From Acanthaster planci (Eukaryota > Echinodermata > Asteroidea > Valvatida > Acanthasteridae), in the NCBI RefSeq assembly GCF_001949145.1, contig NW_019091372.1, forward strand, positions 901,409-936,686: DNA of 35,278 nt, written 5' to 3'. Shown in pieces: positions 11,290 to 22,143 of this stretch. The stretch's first letter is position 1; the number at the start of each line of letters is the position of its first letter. A program made the translations under genes and the position numbers. The notes beneath the pieces are model-generated. The model had not been told where the DNA came from and searched no databases. It was given only the letters and a program-made list of their open reading frames with translations.

Positions 11290-14077
11290 CTAATTGTCTC
11301 CTTTGTAAGTGGATATTGCCATGGCGTCAACGGTGTCCATTATGCCTGGAAGCGCTATGCTGTAAAACCGCTCTGTCTGGTACCTGGGGTCATTCTCCAC
11401 GTACTCCAGGTAGCCAGGGACGCCAGGCCAGAAGCAGTCGTCAGCTATGATAATGGTTCCCTTGTGAAGGAACCCCCCTTTCTCCAACGCCTTCAGGTCG
11501 GGCAGGTACGACCACTTGCTGTGGTCCAAAACGACCAAATCCAGCTTGTCCACGGAGTACTCGCTGCGGAGGACTTTGATGACGTCATCTGCTCTTTTAT
11601 TTACGACGGTGATGACCTGCATGTTCAGACAAATCAGAGTGAACCAACTAAAAATTTTCCAAGCCCAAATCTAGACAGAATTATGAATTGATTTGTGTGA
11701 GGGTAAAGTCTATACATGTAGCGTTCTGTCCCTAACCTTTCTTCTCTTGTATATTGTATTTTTGTTTCTTTTTGTTTTCATGTGTTCATTTTTGTTGCCT
11801 ACTAAAATTAAAATGCACCCCAAGGTTTGACAGTTCTTTATGTACTGATCTCTGCGCCTTCGAGGTTATGTGAATCAGAGTAATCTTTAAAGGGTCCATG
11901 AAGTTATTTCTTCTGAGATCCACTTGCGGTATAACCGTAAAATCTTTTTCAGTCTTAATGTGAAAAAAAAAAAGAATGGTGCATGCTTTCTAGGCGTTGG
12001 GCTTGGCTATCTCAGATTATAAAGGCCAGCGCTATAGTATTACTACAAAAGGCTGATCTGACCGCCATTCGACAAACTGACCGACTGCTCGACCAATTCC
12101 GTCCTGCGAACCAGCCTCCAATTGCCATTTCTTAATGCCAAATGTTATTGCTAATCAGGGGTATAGGTATTAAGTTTAGGAGACCACGCGAGAATGTGTT
12201 CTGGTTGAGTGTGAAGTTGTGCTCTGTCCTAGCACTCATATCCTATCCGGTTCGTAAGTGTGCACACGTGCACTGCATTTAGGGTTAGGCCGCGTCCGAA
12301 ACGGGCTTCCAGAGCTACGGCTAGGTCTATTGTCTACGCGTCTCCACGCATTTCACAATGGAGCGGAGACCTAGACGTAGCTCTAGAGATTCGGATGCAG
12401 CCTTACATGCATTGATCTGCGTTTATGTGGAACCGTGGAACCGGAAGTTCACGCGCAATTTCAGCGATTGTCCAATGAGAGCCTGCAAATAGTGGCGCGT
12501 CCGCCTTTGTGACGAAGTCGCTTACGAACCAGATTGACACATGAAAACGTACTTCAAGCGTGATCTCCCGCTGAAAAAAAGGTTTAGGCATGTCCCATAT
12601 TCTGTACCTGTCACGAAATTTCAGTCACTTGGATTGCTACCTAGCTATACCTGTTCGAGACCAGCAAAGCGAATCATCTCCCGGGCCACTTTAGCGGTTT
12701 TTGTATATAACTCAGTCGTAATCAGACGGCCTTCTAGGGGGATATGACGAGCCACTGCCATCGCCGACACGCCTACGTAACAACCCATCTCCAAGCAGAC
12801 TTTGGGGGCTGCCTTTCGAACAACCTCTTCGATCTTCAGCCCTTAATGACAGTTAATGAAATAGTCATCGTCATTGGAAATGGGAGAGAATGAGCTGAAG
12901 AGGCAAAATTTGTCATGCGATGTCAGATTCATAAGTCTGCCAAAATAGGTAAATTTAATTGAATGTAACAATTATGAATGCCCCCCAATAAAAGAGCATG
13001 CGTTCAATGTCATGTCAAAAGGACCTTCAAAATGACCAAAACTTAGGAAACGGACAGAACCAGACCAGAACCAGAACCAGACCTCCAAAAAAAAAAAAAA
13101 CTACACAAGACAAAAATACGATCCACTGAACAACTTATATTAACAAACTTTAGTATATTTATAGTGTAGTTTTTTTTTTTTTATGTCCTAAAATGAAACT
13201 GACACCAAATCCCACCATTAACATGACATGAATTAAGTCATGTTAAGTGATGTAAAGTAAAACTAGAGAGGACACTTTCACAAAGCCGGTGCTACATTTC
13301 CAGCCTTGTGTTTAAGTGGAACCGTGCAGTATCTATAAGAAAAAGCAGTCGTTCACGAAGAAGTATCAAGGTGTTAACCGGTGACGGAGAGATTGACAAG
13401 TGGACAAAACTTACTTTTTTCAGGCGCGACAGAAAGAATCACGTCGTGGTCAGTGTAGTACACATCTAAGGCGTCTAGCACGCTGGCTGGATCGCCCTCT
13501 GCAGCTGTCTTCTTGACAAAATCGAGAACCCGCTCTTCTACCGTGTTCCAGTACCACAAGTCGCGAAGGAACCGCAGGAAAATAACTCTGGAGAAAAGAA
13601 TCCAGAGGAATTTCGGGGTACCAATTGCATAGATCTCTCCCAAAAAGCCTGTTACGTCTGCTAGGAGCCCCTGTGGAAGAAACGTCAAAGCGACAGGCGT
13701 TGAGCGTACATGAAGATAACGATGACATGAAATACAGACATGTACATGTATTCTTCAAGCGTTGCGGTTAAGCTCTGAAGGCTTCGCTGCACCTGAGAAA
13801 ATTCAAGGATTTTTAGCAACTTTTCATTGCAACAAACACAGGAAAAGGGCGAAAAACTAACGAGGAATCACGCCAAAGGCTGTTCAAGCAAATTCCTACC
13901 AGAAGTGAAGGTTGTGGTGTCCACAGTAATGAAAAAGGCTCAGTTTCATCCACCACGCTGTCACTAAGATTTCAAACACAACATACCTGTACTCCTTAAG
14001 CGCAAAGAAAGTCTCATCGTGTAAGTTTCTTTTATTTGCAATTTAAAATTTCTTTATATTTCTATCAAACCTACCAT
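11290..14077 (-). CDS. COMTL-1: complete COMT-like O-methyltransferase gene, 4 exons
   Basis: SAM-dependent O-methyltransferase of the COMT/TOMT family, predicted 258 aa. Exons read on the minus strand: 14077-14075 (only the ATG, donor GTAGGT), 13670-13415, 12841-12651 and 11616-11290 (stop included). All borders are GT-AG; phases are 0, 1, 0, and the reading frame is open through every join. Residues about 2-50 form a hydrophobic or amphipathic anchor (FLWILFSRVIF), as in membrane-bound COMT and TOMT. Exon 3 carries the SAM-binding LEMGCYVG loop (Glu104) and the acidic TTEL end of strand 2. Exon 4 carries LDHSKW (Asp181, Lys184; COMT Asp141/Lys144) and ADDCFW (Asp209-Asp210). Asp210 replaces COMT Asn170. 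AATAAA signals lie at 11218-11213 and 11204-11199. The start is chosen because exon 2 has no in-frame ATG of its own after its acceptor and the ATG|GT junction is conserved in all copies. Function is firm at family level; the substrate is unknown. Confidence 0.9.
12244..12534. mobile_element. MITE family 1, copy in COMTL-1 intron 3 (with nested insertion)
   Basis: The ends are TATCCGGTTCGTAAGTG and, read inward from the right, ATCTGGTTCGTAAGCGACTT, forming terminal inverted repeats. The body is homologous to two copies at 30.68-31.06 kb (GGAACCGGAAGTT, GCGATTGTC, GGCGCGTCCGCC, GTGACGAAGTC). It is split by a second element at 12288-12402. It lies in the intron between exons 3 and 4 of COMTL-1. 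Confidence 0.75.
12285..12405. mobile_element. Nested PIF/Harbinger-like MITE with TTA target duplication
   Basis: A 115-bp foldback (12288-12402) has ends GGCCGCGTCCGAA and GGCTGCATCCGAA (inverted) and a second paired block, AGAGCTACGGCTAGGTCT against AGAGCTACGTCTAGGTCT. TTA flanks it on both sides. The related copies near 30.75 and 30.94 kb show the empty site with a single TTA (CAGTTACATGCA), which directly demonstrates the insertion. TTA duplications with GG-starting ends suit PIF/Harbinger (Tourist-like). Confidence 0.8.
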
Positions 14078-14223
14078 ACTGAGCGATGTTTCGCTGACGG
14101 TAGACGCCGATTACTTCTCAGGACGTGAAATGACTATTATCGGCTGCACTGAACGAAAATGCCACACCAAACTGATGGAGCCTTGAAGGAGAAATCGATT
14201 CATGTGAAACAAACACCCATTAT

Positions 14224-14238
14224 TGACCTTTGAGTCTT
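14224..14238 (-). promoter_or_regulatory. Conserved nuclear-receptor-like element upstream of COMTL-1
   Basis: Read on the minus strand this is AAGACTCAAAGGTCA, about 150 bp upstream of the ATG that ends exon 1. The same 14-mer AGACTCAAAGGTCA sits at the equivalent place in three other copies, although the sequence around it has diverged. AGGTCA is a nuclear-receptor half site, and the layout resembles a degenerate DR1 or an extended half site (AAAGGTCA). Which factor binds is inference. Confidence 0.6.
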
Positions 14239-14337
14239 AGTTAATGTAGACAGAAATGGAAGTCATCAGCGCGTCTATAGTTACCCTTTTGGGGAGTTCG
14301 TTAAACTCTGTTGCAAAAGTCGGTGGGTGAAACTTAC

Positions 14338-14600
14338 TCTTTTCGGGCGCGAAAGAAAGTATCGCTTCGTGGTTAGTGCAGTACACGACTAAGGCATCCA
14401 GCACGCTGGCTGGAATCGCCCTCTTTGCCTGTCCTTTTGACAAAATCGACGGAGAACCCGCTCTTGCACTGTGTTCCAACACCACAAGGTGCGCAGGAAC
14501 TGTGGCAAAGCAATTCGCGTGAAAGCAATCCAGAAAAAAACTTAAAATATTTTAACACATAAAACATTTTTACAAAGCCTTTCACGTCTGCTAGGAGCCC
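14338..14600 (-). pseudogene. psi-2: frameshifted exon 2 of a COMT-like copy
   Basis: This is homologous to exon 2 of the intact copies, closest to COMTL-4: both begin GLLADVKGFVKMFY, and both have SVLDAL and AILSFAPEK at the other end. The acceptor (CAG|GGG) and donor (A|GTAAGT) are still present, but the exon is 263 nt against 256 nt, so the frame breaks midway and the anchor and first-helix parts are read in different frames. No exon 1, 3 or 4 belonging to it was found. Its 3' side is joined after only about 15 bp of intron to the region upstream of COMTL-1. Clearly a broken duplicate; any product is unlikely. Confidence 0.85.
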
Positions 14601-14609
14601 CTGTAGCAG

Positions 14610-17200
14610 GGAAAACAAAACGAGCGGAGTTCATTGTGGGCCTATTTCAATAGATAGAAATATTGCATTCTTCGAGCAGTGCATTTCTGCTCGATGACGT
14701 GCTTCCTTTACAAGATGCCCCATCGCACTGAACGCTCCTGACCAACATTATTCTTTTCAACCAAAGAGGGGTACTCTTTCTAAAAGTGGGTAGCCTGTAT
14801 ACTCAGAATACGCGGAAAATGTCTCAGGAAAATGAACGAAGTACCGTTCCCTGGAAGTACCATCTGGTTTGTTCAGATATAGGTATTTTCAAGACACGAT
14901 GACGTCATTATTATATTCAGAAAAGATGAGAAAAATCCCACGTTTTGTACCACTTTAGCACAGGCGGTGTTTTTTATGCTTTATGTTTATGTTCAGGGCT
15001 AATTGCAAAAACAAGATGATAAGAGGACCTCCTTTGATGTGCAGGGGTGGCATACCATGGGCATACATAGTGTGGACCTCTGCACAAAAGCAGTCCACAT
15101 AATTTAGGGTGCGATGGCGTTGTGTGAACCTGCGGATTATCATTAATTAAGGGGCCACGCACGTACTGATAGCGTGAAGAACGTAGTTAGGCTACGTGAT
15201 TACAAACCGAGGCGTACCTATGAACTATGGAGTTGCCCACTACATCTGCCACCCCCACCACCAAAGGAAGTCGTCCCCTGTTGAAAAAAAGGAGACCTTA
15301 ATAAAGCATTGATGTTTCTGTGGTCCTTCAAAACCTATGATAAACCCCGTCATTTCATTGATGAGGTCTGAAAGGGGGGGGGACCTTCCTGGCCGTGAGA
15401 AGATCTTAAAAGGCCAAGTTTAGCTTTACAGGATTTTTTTCAAAACTTCTAACAAGGAAGTCTGAACCCAGACTCAGTTTGGACAAGCAACTGTACAGTG
15501 TCAATTGACACAGTTTCACAACATCACAACAGCTCCTCAGGTCAAACACTCAGTTTAATCATTGCATTGATCGGCGATTCGATTGTCGGATCGTTGTGTG
15601 GCAGATGAAGGTGGAGGTCCGGTCTGGTCCAATCCGGTCCGGTGCGGTGCCGTCCAATAGCCCTCCTTTCATTATTGAATTGCTCTTTGGATACTCACTG
15701 AATTGTTCATATTGTGCCTATATTGCACATACAATGCATTCCGTGCAACTCCACTGACAAAAGGTTTATGAAAAGAAAAACCAAATACACACACAAACAA
15801 AACATTGTGATAGCCGACAATTACTCGTCAGAAAAGGTTTATTTACTCTGGGTAGACCTTGAAAACCTGAGAAGTTTGACACATTGCCCGAAATATCAGA
15901 GTCCTCTTCGATAAAAGAAGACTGTTGTGCGGGGACAAGCCTCTCGCCACCTGTGATCAACATAGCATGGAACTTGTTAAAAAAATTGATAGAGGATAAA
16001 AGTCTGAAAGATTGATGACATAAGTGGCCCCAATTTCGAAGTCTAAATTGATAATGTGTTAATTTAGCTTGTATTATCAAGACATAGCATGCGATGGGGC
16101 ATTTCACAAGCGGGGCAGGTTAAAATTGGTGTACAGGCTGCTGATTCACCCCGTGGTTTCCTGTGAAATTATTTCTTTAGTTGAAAGAAAAACCAAACAA
16201 TATAACTGTCCTCACTCAGCGGTAAAGGGTGCACCATTTGCTTCGGCGCGCGAAGGGCTCGAAGACCTTTTTTGAAAATCACTAAAAGTGCTGCCTATGA
16301 ATTTCAAGGTTTGTCGCACGTTGAAGCCTCGAACAGAGGTAGACATTGGTTTTCAAAATGGCAATGCTCCTCAGAAGTACTTCGCAGGGGGGTCTTTTGG
16401 TTGATTTTTGTTCCACAAGTCATCAGTTTTCCGGGTCGAAAATTACACAGAAAATGAAAGATAATTTTGCAACGTTTAGCAAACCTAATTCGTCTTTCCA
16501 ACAACTTGGAGAGAAGTAGATTTGTCCCTGATTTTCTGAAGTGGGCGTATTTGTCAAGATTACCTTTGGCAGTTGATCGTGACCCCGCACTATGCATGGT
16601 CTCCGCTCTTGTTCTTGAACCTTAAAGTTCTATGTCTAAGGTTAATTGTTTTCAAACAAGATAAGAAAACTTCTCTCCTTGAACCTACCGATTATCACTC
16701 AAGGGTTAATACACTGACGGCATGAAGAATTTTGTGCGGTTATGTGGTCACAAAATAGTCATACACAGTGGCGTATCCATGGGCGGCGTGGAAGTGCCCT
16801 AATGCCCCCTTGGTCACCCCTAGCTGTATCAAAACTGTGACAATCCGGGAAATAACAAAATCACCGAAGTAAAATTTTGCCCCACGTGTTGGTCAAATCT
16901 TACGACATGTTTTTGGTTATGTGGTGTGGCATTTTCAGACATTGTCTGCGTCGCCCGTTCAAGTGTTTGGCACGGATAATACGTTTAAGAATTCTTGAAA
17001 GGCTTAACAGTTACAAAATAGAAAAGAAAAACCAAAACACGGTGAAGATCGGCCTAAGTTGGGACAAAATTTACAATGGAGATTCCGCATTCGGCACTTT
17101 TCCATTTTCGATTGAAAAACACAAAATAAACAGTCTGTTTTCTGGATCGAAATAAATTCTTCGCTATCATAATACGACATGCGCGAGCTCTGATATATCC
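14610..17200. other. Spacer between psi-2 and COMTL-3
   Basis: No gene is seen. It contains a G-rich repeat at 15290-15420 related to 21340-21460 and, more weakly, 18110-18190 (GAGGTCtg..GGGGGGG..ACCTTCC..GTGAgaaGATC). It also has a GGTCCGGT-rich patch at 15610-15655, the duplicated 3' flank of COMTL-3 (15.68-17.17 kb), and a hAT-type left end at 16766. Confidence 0.6.
16766..16830 (+). mobile_element. hAT-type left-end fragment
   Basis: CAGTGGCGTATCCATGGGCG resembles the left end of the hAT element at 9641 (CAGTGGCGCAGC). No matching right end or target duplication was located, so it is probably a truncated copy. Confidence 0.3.
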
Positions 17201-17632
17201 ATTAGACTCCACTGCATTTGAGGTCGATAGTACAGTGGCCAACGGTATCATAAAAGTGAACATTATCTTTTGTTTACAACGAAAGCCACATGAACAATCG
17301 AAATCTGCTGCAATATATCTATGCGGTTGGAAATCATTTAAAGGAAGATAAAGGACGGACAGAACCCCCCCGCCTTAGGAATTCTTTACAGACTTCTAGG
17401 GGGGATGTGTTGTGTAACAACAGTCTAGAGTGTGTATAGGGATTGGTCAGGTAAGGGGGTACCCCTCCGTCCAATATCTTGCCTGGTATATCGCAAAGAG
17501 CTTTTGCTCCAAACGGTACATTTTGCCGCACATGCGCATTATTCGTTTAGTATATTTCTATTTCTTTTTTAATCCTTTAATTGCTTATAAGAGCCATCCG
17601 CTGTAACCTCAAGTTATGGTTATCACTAATTG

Positions 17633-20600
17633 CTAGTCATAATCATCTCCCTTGTAAGTAGATATTGCTATGGCGTCGGGTGCGTCGAATAAGCCCGGAA
17701 GCGCTATGCTGTAAAATCGTTCCGTCTGGTACCTGGGATCATTCTCCACATAGTTCAGGTAGTCTGGGGCGCAAGGCCACAGGCAGTCGTCAGCTATTAT
17801 AACCGTTCCCTTGCGAAGGAGTCGCTCCTTTTCCAACTCCTTGATGTCGGTCTTGTACAACCACTTGCTGTGGTCCAAAACGACCAAATCCAGCTTGTCC
17901 ACGGAGTACTCGCTGCGGAGGACTTTGATGACGTCATCTGCTCTTCCGTTTACGACAGTGATGACCTGCATTATTTATTTACAGATTAAATACTGAATCA
18001 GAATGAGAGGCCAAATGTAGAAATTCATGTATGCTGAGGCTTAGTCTAAATAGCGTTCGGTGCCAAACCTTTCTTACATTGTAAATTGTAGGTTGCTCCA
18101 TCTTGTTTGTCAATGATCTTAATGCAGCTGAGATCTTGGGGGAGGGGGCAGAGTCCCCGGCTGTGAAATGATCTTCTTAAAGGGTTGAGGGCCCATGCGA
18201 TTAATCTGTCTTAGATGCACTTTCAATACAATGTCACATATTCACATACATTTATTTAATATAATATGACAATATAAAACAGTAAATGATGCTACGATCT
18301 CACAGCGTTGAGTTTGGTCAGATATTTCTCAATACGATTATGATGAAGCCAAGCACTGGATTATTGGCCCAATGTCTGACCTGAAAATCGTCAGACTACC
18401 TGACAAAATCCGCCCTGCCTTGCAATCAATCCTCCTCTTGCCACATTTGTATCTAAAATATTGTCCTGACCAAGAAGTAGGTACATTTGTGATATCACGT
18501 GCGATTGTGTCCTGGTTGAAAGGGGTTCGTGGTTCTGTAGACTAGCGTACCTTGTCTACACACATAACGTCCTTTAACCTCGATCCCCTCTGGCTAAAAG
18601 GTTTTGATGTGTCTGACGCAGTACCTTTCAGAATCTTTCAAACTGGATCGCCTTTTTTGTGGACGTTGGTCATACAACCTATGTACCTTATCAAGACCAG
18701 CAAAGCGAACCATTTCTCGGGCCACTTCGGCGTACTTCGCGTCAATCTCCGCCGTGATCAGACGGCCTCCGGGTGGGATATGTCTAGCTACTGCCATTGC
18801 CGACACACCGACGTAGCAACCTAACTCGAAGCAGACTTTGGGAGCCGCTTTCCGCACAACCTGCTCCATCTTTAGCCCTAAAAACGCGCAGGAAATGAAA
18901 CAGTACAAGTCAGCGAAGGGGAAGATCGACTGCTCCAGAGGTTGTGGATGTAGAGGTCCATTGCTTGATAGCAGATAAATAAGAGTCTGTTTCACTGGGT
19001 AGATTTGAATATAAGAAATTGAACTAAGAGATGGACAATATCTCTTCATGCGTTCAGTATCATTTCATAAGAAGGAACATCAACTCAATCCAAACGTCTA
19101 AACCCGACAGAGCCCCTATACACTAAATCGAACGAAAAGCAACCCCAGACCCTTATTAGTCAGTGTTAACTAATTGTAATGTTTGCCGTCTGGATTTTTC
19201 ACCCTTAATCCTGAAACTCATACCCAAATCCAACTATTAATATGACCAAGTATACTTCTTAAAAGGTGGTGTTTAAAAAACACCGTGCACTGCAAAACCT
19301 GTGGTGTTAGAATCAAAACTTTTTAGTGATATCAGATGATCACACAATAGGGTGTTACTGCAACACCGCTGGTGTTACTTGGAACACCTATAAGCGTGAC
19401 AGTACACTGGAGGGTGTTAAAGGTAGCACCAAATAATACCAAAATTTTAACAACAGTGAAAAATGTTGGTGTAGTGGTCTGATAATACCGGGGTTGTTAA
19501 ATTTAACACCCCCTTTTTGCAGTTTGGAGTTAAATAAAAATCCCTGTTGTGAAGTTGGAACCACAGGAATATTCTTCCAAATATGCCAATACTGAATTAC
19601 ATTGCTAGAGACATGAAGCATTGCAACGGAAGAGCAGTTGTTCACTATAAGGTGACAACATGTTCATTTCTTTGCCACCAGCCATGCAAGGATCGAGCTG
19701 ATGACAAGTGAGCGAAACTTACTTTTTTCAGGTAAGACAGCTATTGTCACCTCGTGGTCCGTGTAATATGCATCTATGGCAGCTATCACGCTGGCCGGAT
19801 CGCCCTCTCTTGCCGTCTTTTTAACGAAATCAAGCACCCGCTCTCCGGTCGTGTTCCCATACCAAAAGCGGCGCCAAACGTATTGGAAAAGAACCCGGGT
19901 GAAAAGAATCCAGAAGAACTTTGGGCTGCCGTTCACATAGATCGTTTCCAAGACGCCTTTCAAGTCTAGGAACCCCTTTGGAAGAAAACACAAGGCAACA
20001 GGAGTTGAGAGTACATAACATGAAGATAACGAAGACATGAAATAGAAATATATGCTGTTTATAAAGCTACCCATCTGAGATGCTCCGTCGCAGTATCCCC
20101 TCCAATTAAGCAACAAAATTCAAATCAAATGTTGTGTACACCACCCGTATATGGGTACCTGCACAGTCGCAAATGCATTCATGCCACTCAGGAGTCTCTA
20201 CATGAGAAGGGTGCGACGAGGTCCTTGTAGGGTGCTTCATAAGGAGCCGGCCACAACGATTTAACGAAGAAAGATTATTGAAATTTACATGAAAAGGAGG
20301 AACTTGAAATGTGTACTTGTTGGTCGCAAAGTGGAGGTTTATTTTAATATAAAGGACATTTGGTCGAAATTAAAACCAAGTTCCAAAGGGAGCCATTTGA
20401 AAACGGTACTTCATACATTACATCACACTGGTCATACACATCTTTGGATGACAGTTTTTTAACTAGTGTATGTCCAAGACAGCCCATATACAAACTTTAT
20501 TGTTTCTCTGTTTGAAGATTTAAAATGAAAAATGAAAAATTTCTCTTTAAGTACACGAGAATAAAAGGAATGCTTCCCAGAGAACCATGTGTGTGTATCA

Positions 20601-21050
20601 ACCGCGTTTAACACCGAGAGGCAGATGTTAAGACTGACTGGAGCCTTTTGTGTATTCCATAATTTTCTTGCGCTCTGTTTCTCAATTTATTCTGTGGGAA
20701 ACTTACGTGATTGTAAGCTTCCAGAAACTTAGCGTTATACAGTACCGTAATTTGTGGAACTGGTGAAACATCCGTATAAATGCAAAAATGACCACGGGAC
20801 GACACGACAAGCACTGAACAGTGAAGCTCAGTCTGTACCCAGTGCGTCAAGACTGACGACACGCGATCCACTGTTAACTTGTTTGTGTGAACCGGGCCAA
20901 GATTCCGGTATTAAGGGGTGTCCTGTGCCCCCGTATTTTCCCGAAAGGAGTCAGCTTGTATTCCGCTAATTCGTCTATGTTGTTCGTTAAGAAATGATTT
21001 TTTCCTACTTACAATTTTGATTTTTTTTAATTTTCTATCAAACCTACCAT
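17633..21050 (-). CDS. COMTL-3: complete COMT-like O-methyltransferase gene, 4 exons
   Basis: Second intact copy, predicted 259 aa. Minus-strand exons: 21050-21048 (ATG|GTAGGT), 19975-19723, 18877-18687 and 17965-17633 (stop included). Splice phases match COMTL-1. Exon 2 is one codon shorter (GFLDLKG against GFLADVKG). The hydrophobic anchor reads FFWILFTRVLF. Exon 3 has the SAM loop FELGCYVG (Glu103) and PPGGRLITAEID; exon 4 has LDHSKW (Asp180, Lys183) and ADDCLWP (Asp208-Asp209). This copy keeps ELG, the form most like vertebrate COMT. Only ATTAAA-type poly(A) signals are visible just after the stop (around 17568-17582 on the plus strand as TTTAAT). The intron between exons 2 and 3 carries a GGTGTTA-rich repeat. 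It could also receive transcripts from COMTL-4 just upstream. Family assignment is firm; substrate unknown. Confidence 0.9.
19264..19513. repeat. GGTGTTA/AACACC-rich interspersed repeat in COMTL-3 intron 2
   Basis: Within 250 bp the string GGTGTT or its complement AACACC occurs about ten times in both orientations, at irregular spacing. It is absent from the equivalent introns of COMTL-1 and COMTL-6, so it is an insertion specific to this copy. Confidence 0.6.
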
Positions 21051-21181
21051 ATTGAGCACTGTTTCGCTGACGGCAGACGACAATTTCTTCTCGGGACATG
21101 AAATGACTGTTGCACGAAATACCACACCGAAGCGACGGAGCGTTGAAGGACAAAATCATTCACGCGTCGAACAGTCATTAC

Positions 21182-21196
21182 TGACCTTTGAGTCTT
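21182..21196 (-). promoter_or_regulatory. Conserved nuclear-receptor-like element upstream of COMTL-3
   Basis: Minus strand reads AAGACTCAAAGGTCA about 135 bp upstream of the exon-1 ATG, the same invariant element as in the other copies. Further upstream (21200-21290) there is extended similarity to the COMTL-1 upstream region, so here the element sits in a longer conserved block. Confidence 0.6.
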
Positions 21197-21559
21197 GGCT
21201 CGTGTAGACAGAAATGGAAATCATTATCGCCGCGTCTATATTTACCCTTCTGCGGAGTTCGTTAAACTCAGTTGCAAAGCTCGGTGCCTCACAACCACCC
21301 TCACAAGAAATCGTCGCTGTGCCATTGAATAAAAAAGTCTTTAAAGACAAAGTATGGCTATATCTGTGGTCTTCTTAAGCCTCAAATAAACCTGTCTTTC
21401 TACTGCTGAGGTCGGGGGGGGGATACCTTCCCGGAGGTGAGATCATGAAGTGGTTTTTGGAAACTGACATTGGGAATTGAGCTCATTAATGATCTGTGAT
21501 GAAGTTATAGTAATCGGAAATTTTCGTGATGTAAGTGTTAAAACAGCTGGGAAAACATT

Positions 21560-21860
21560 TCCTGCACTCCATTGCATTTGGACTCGAAAGAGACCAATAA
21601 GGAGCGTCGATAATACAAGAACTTTCCTTTGTTTTTATTGACAGCCACTTTTTTTTATGGGCGACCAAGGTTTGATGAAAGTTATCCTAATTTGGCTGCA
21701 GCTTTTTCCTCAAGTTGCACATTTTACTCTTAACGCATTTTCATGGTATGTGCAAGCCAACTATAGTTGGTATTGATTGATTACTTAGATAGCTGCGTGA
21801 TTATCTTGTATGTTTTTTGCCCTAAAGGTCTGTCATGGTTTGCCATCCACTGGATAGTGT
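21560..21860. repeat. Duplicated 300-bp flank, copy 1
   Basis: Matches 24370-24660 with shared strings ACTCGAAAGAGACCAAT, AAGGTTTGATGAAAGTT, CTAATTTGGCT and GTCATGGTTTGCCA. A weaker third relative lies at 17200-17330 downstream of COMTL-3. These appear to be 3' flanks of gene copies whose exons 3-4 have been lost. Confidence 0.6.
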
Positions 21861-22143
21861 ATATTGACAGATTTTAAAACTTTTGCCAACCGGATCGTTT
21901 TATCCTTATTGTCAAAACGTACTTCTAATTTAATTAACACCGAGTTAAGTTAACCTTAATGTAAAGTCCAAACACGGAATATAGTTCCAAATAGGTGACG
22001 GTCAGTGCTAAATTTGCCCTTAGTAGTTTATTGGAACCGTACAGCTTCTACTAGAGAGAACAGTCGTTCCTTAAAAGGTAAATTTTTTGCCATCAGCAAT
22101 GAATGCAGCGAGGAGACATGGTCGACAAGTGGGTGAAACTTAC

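Noticed and set aside
11464-11691. Plus-strand open frame over COMTL-1 exon 4 (and equivalents at 17811 and 26272)
   Set aside because: Antisense shadow of the conserved exon 4 on the minus strand.
18594-19049. A single 151-residue open frame across COMTL-3 exon 3
   Set aside because: Only the part encoded at 18877-18687 matches the family; the first half is intron read-through upstream of a clear acceptor, and the end runs past the donor.
19664-20116. Long open frame including COMTL-3 exon 2 with its own upstream ATG
   Set aside because: The acceptor at 19976 and the conserved ATG|GT exon 1 in all copies give a better start; the upstream part has no counterpart in the paralogues.
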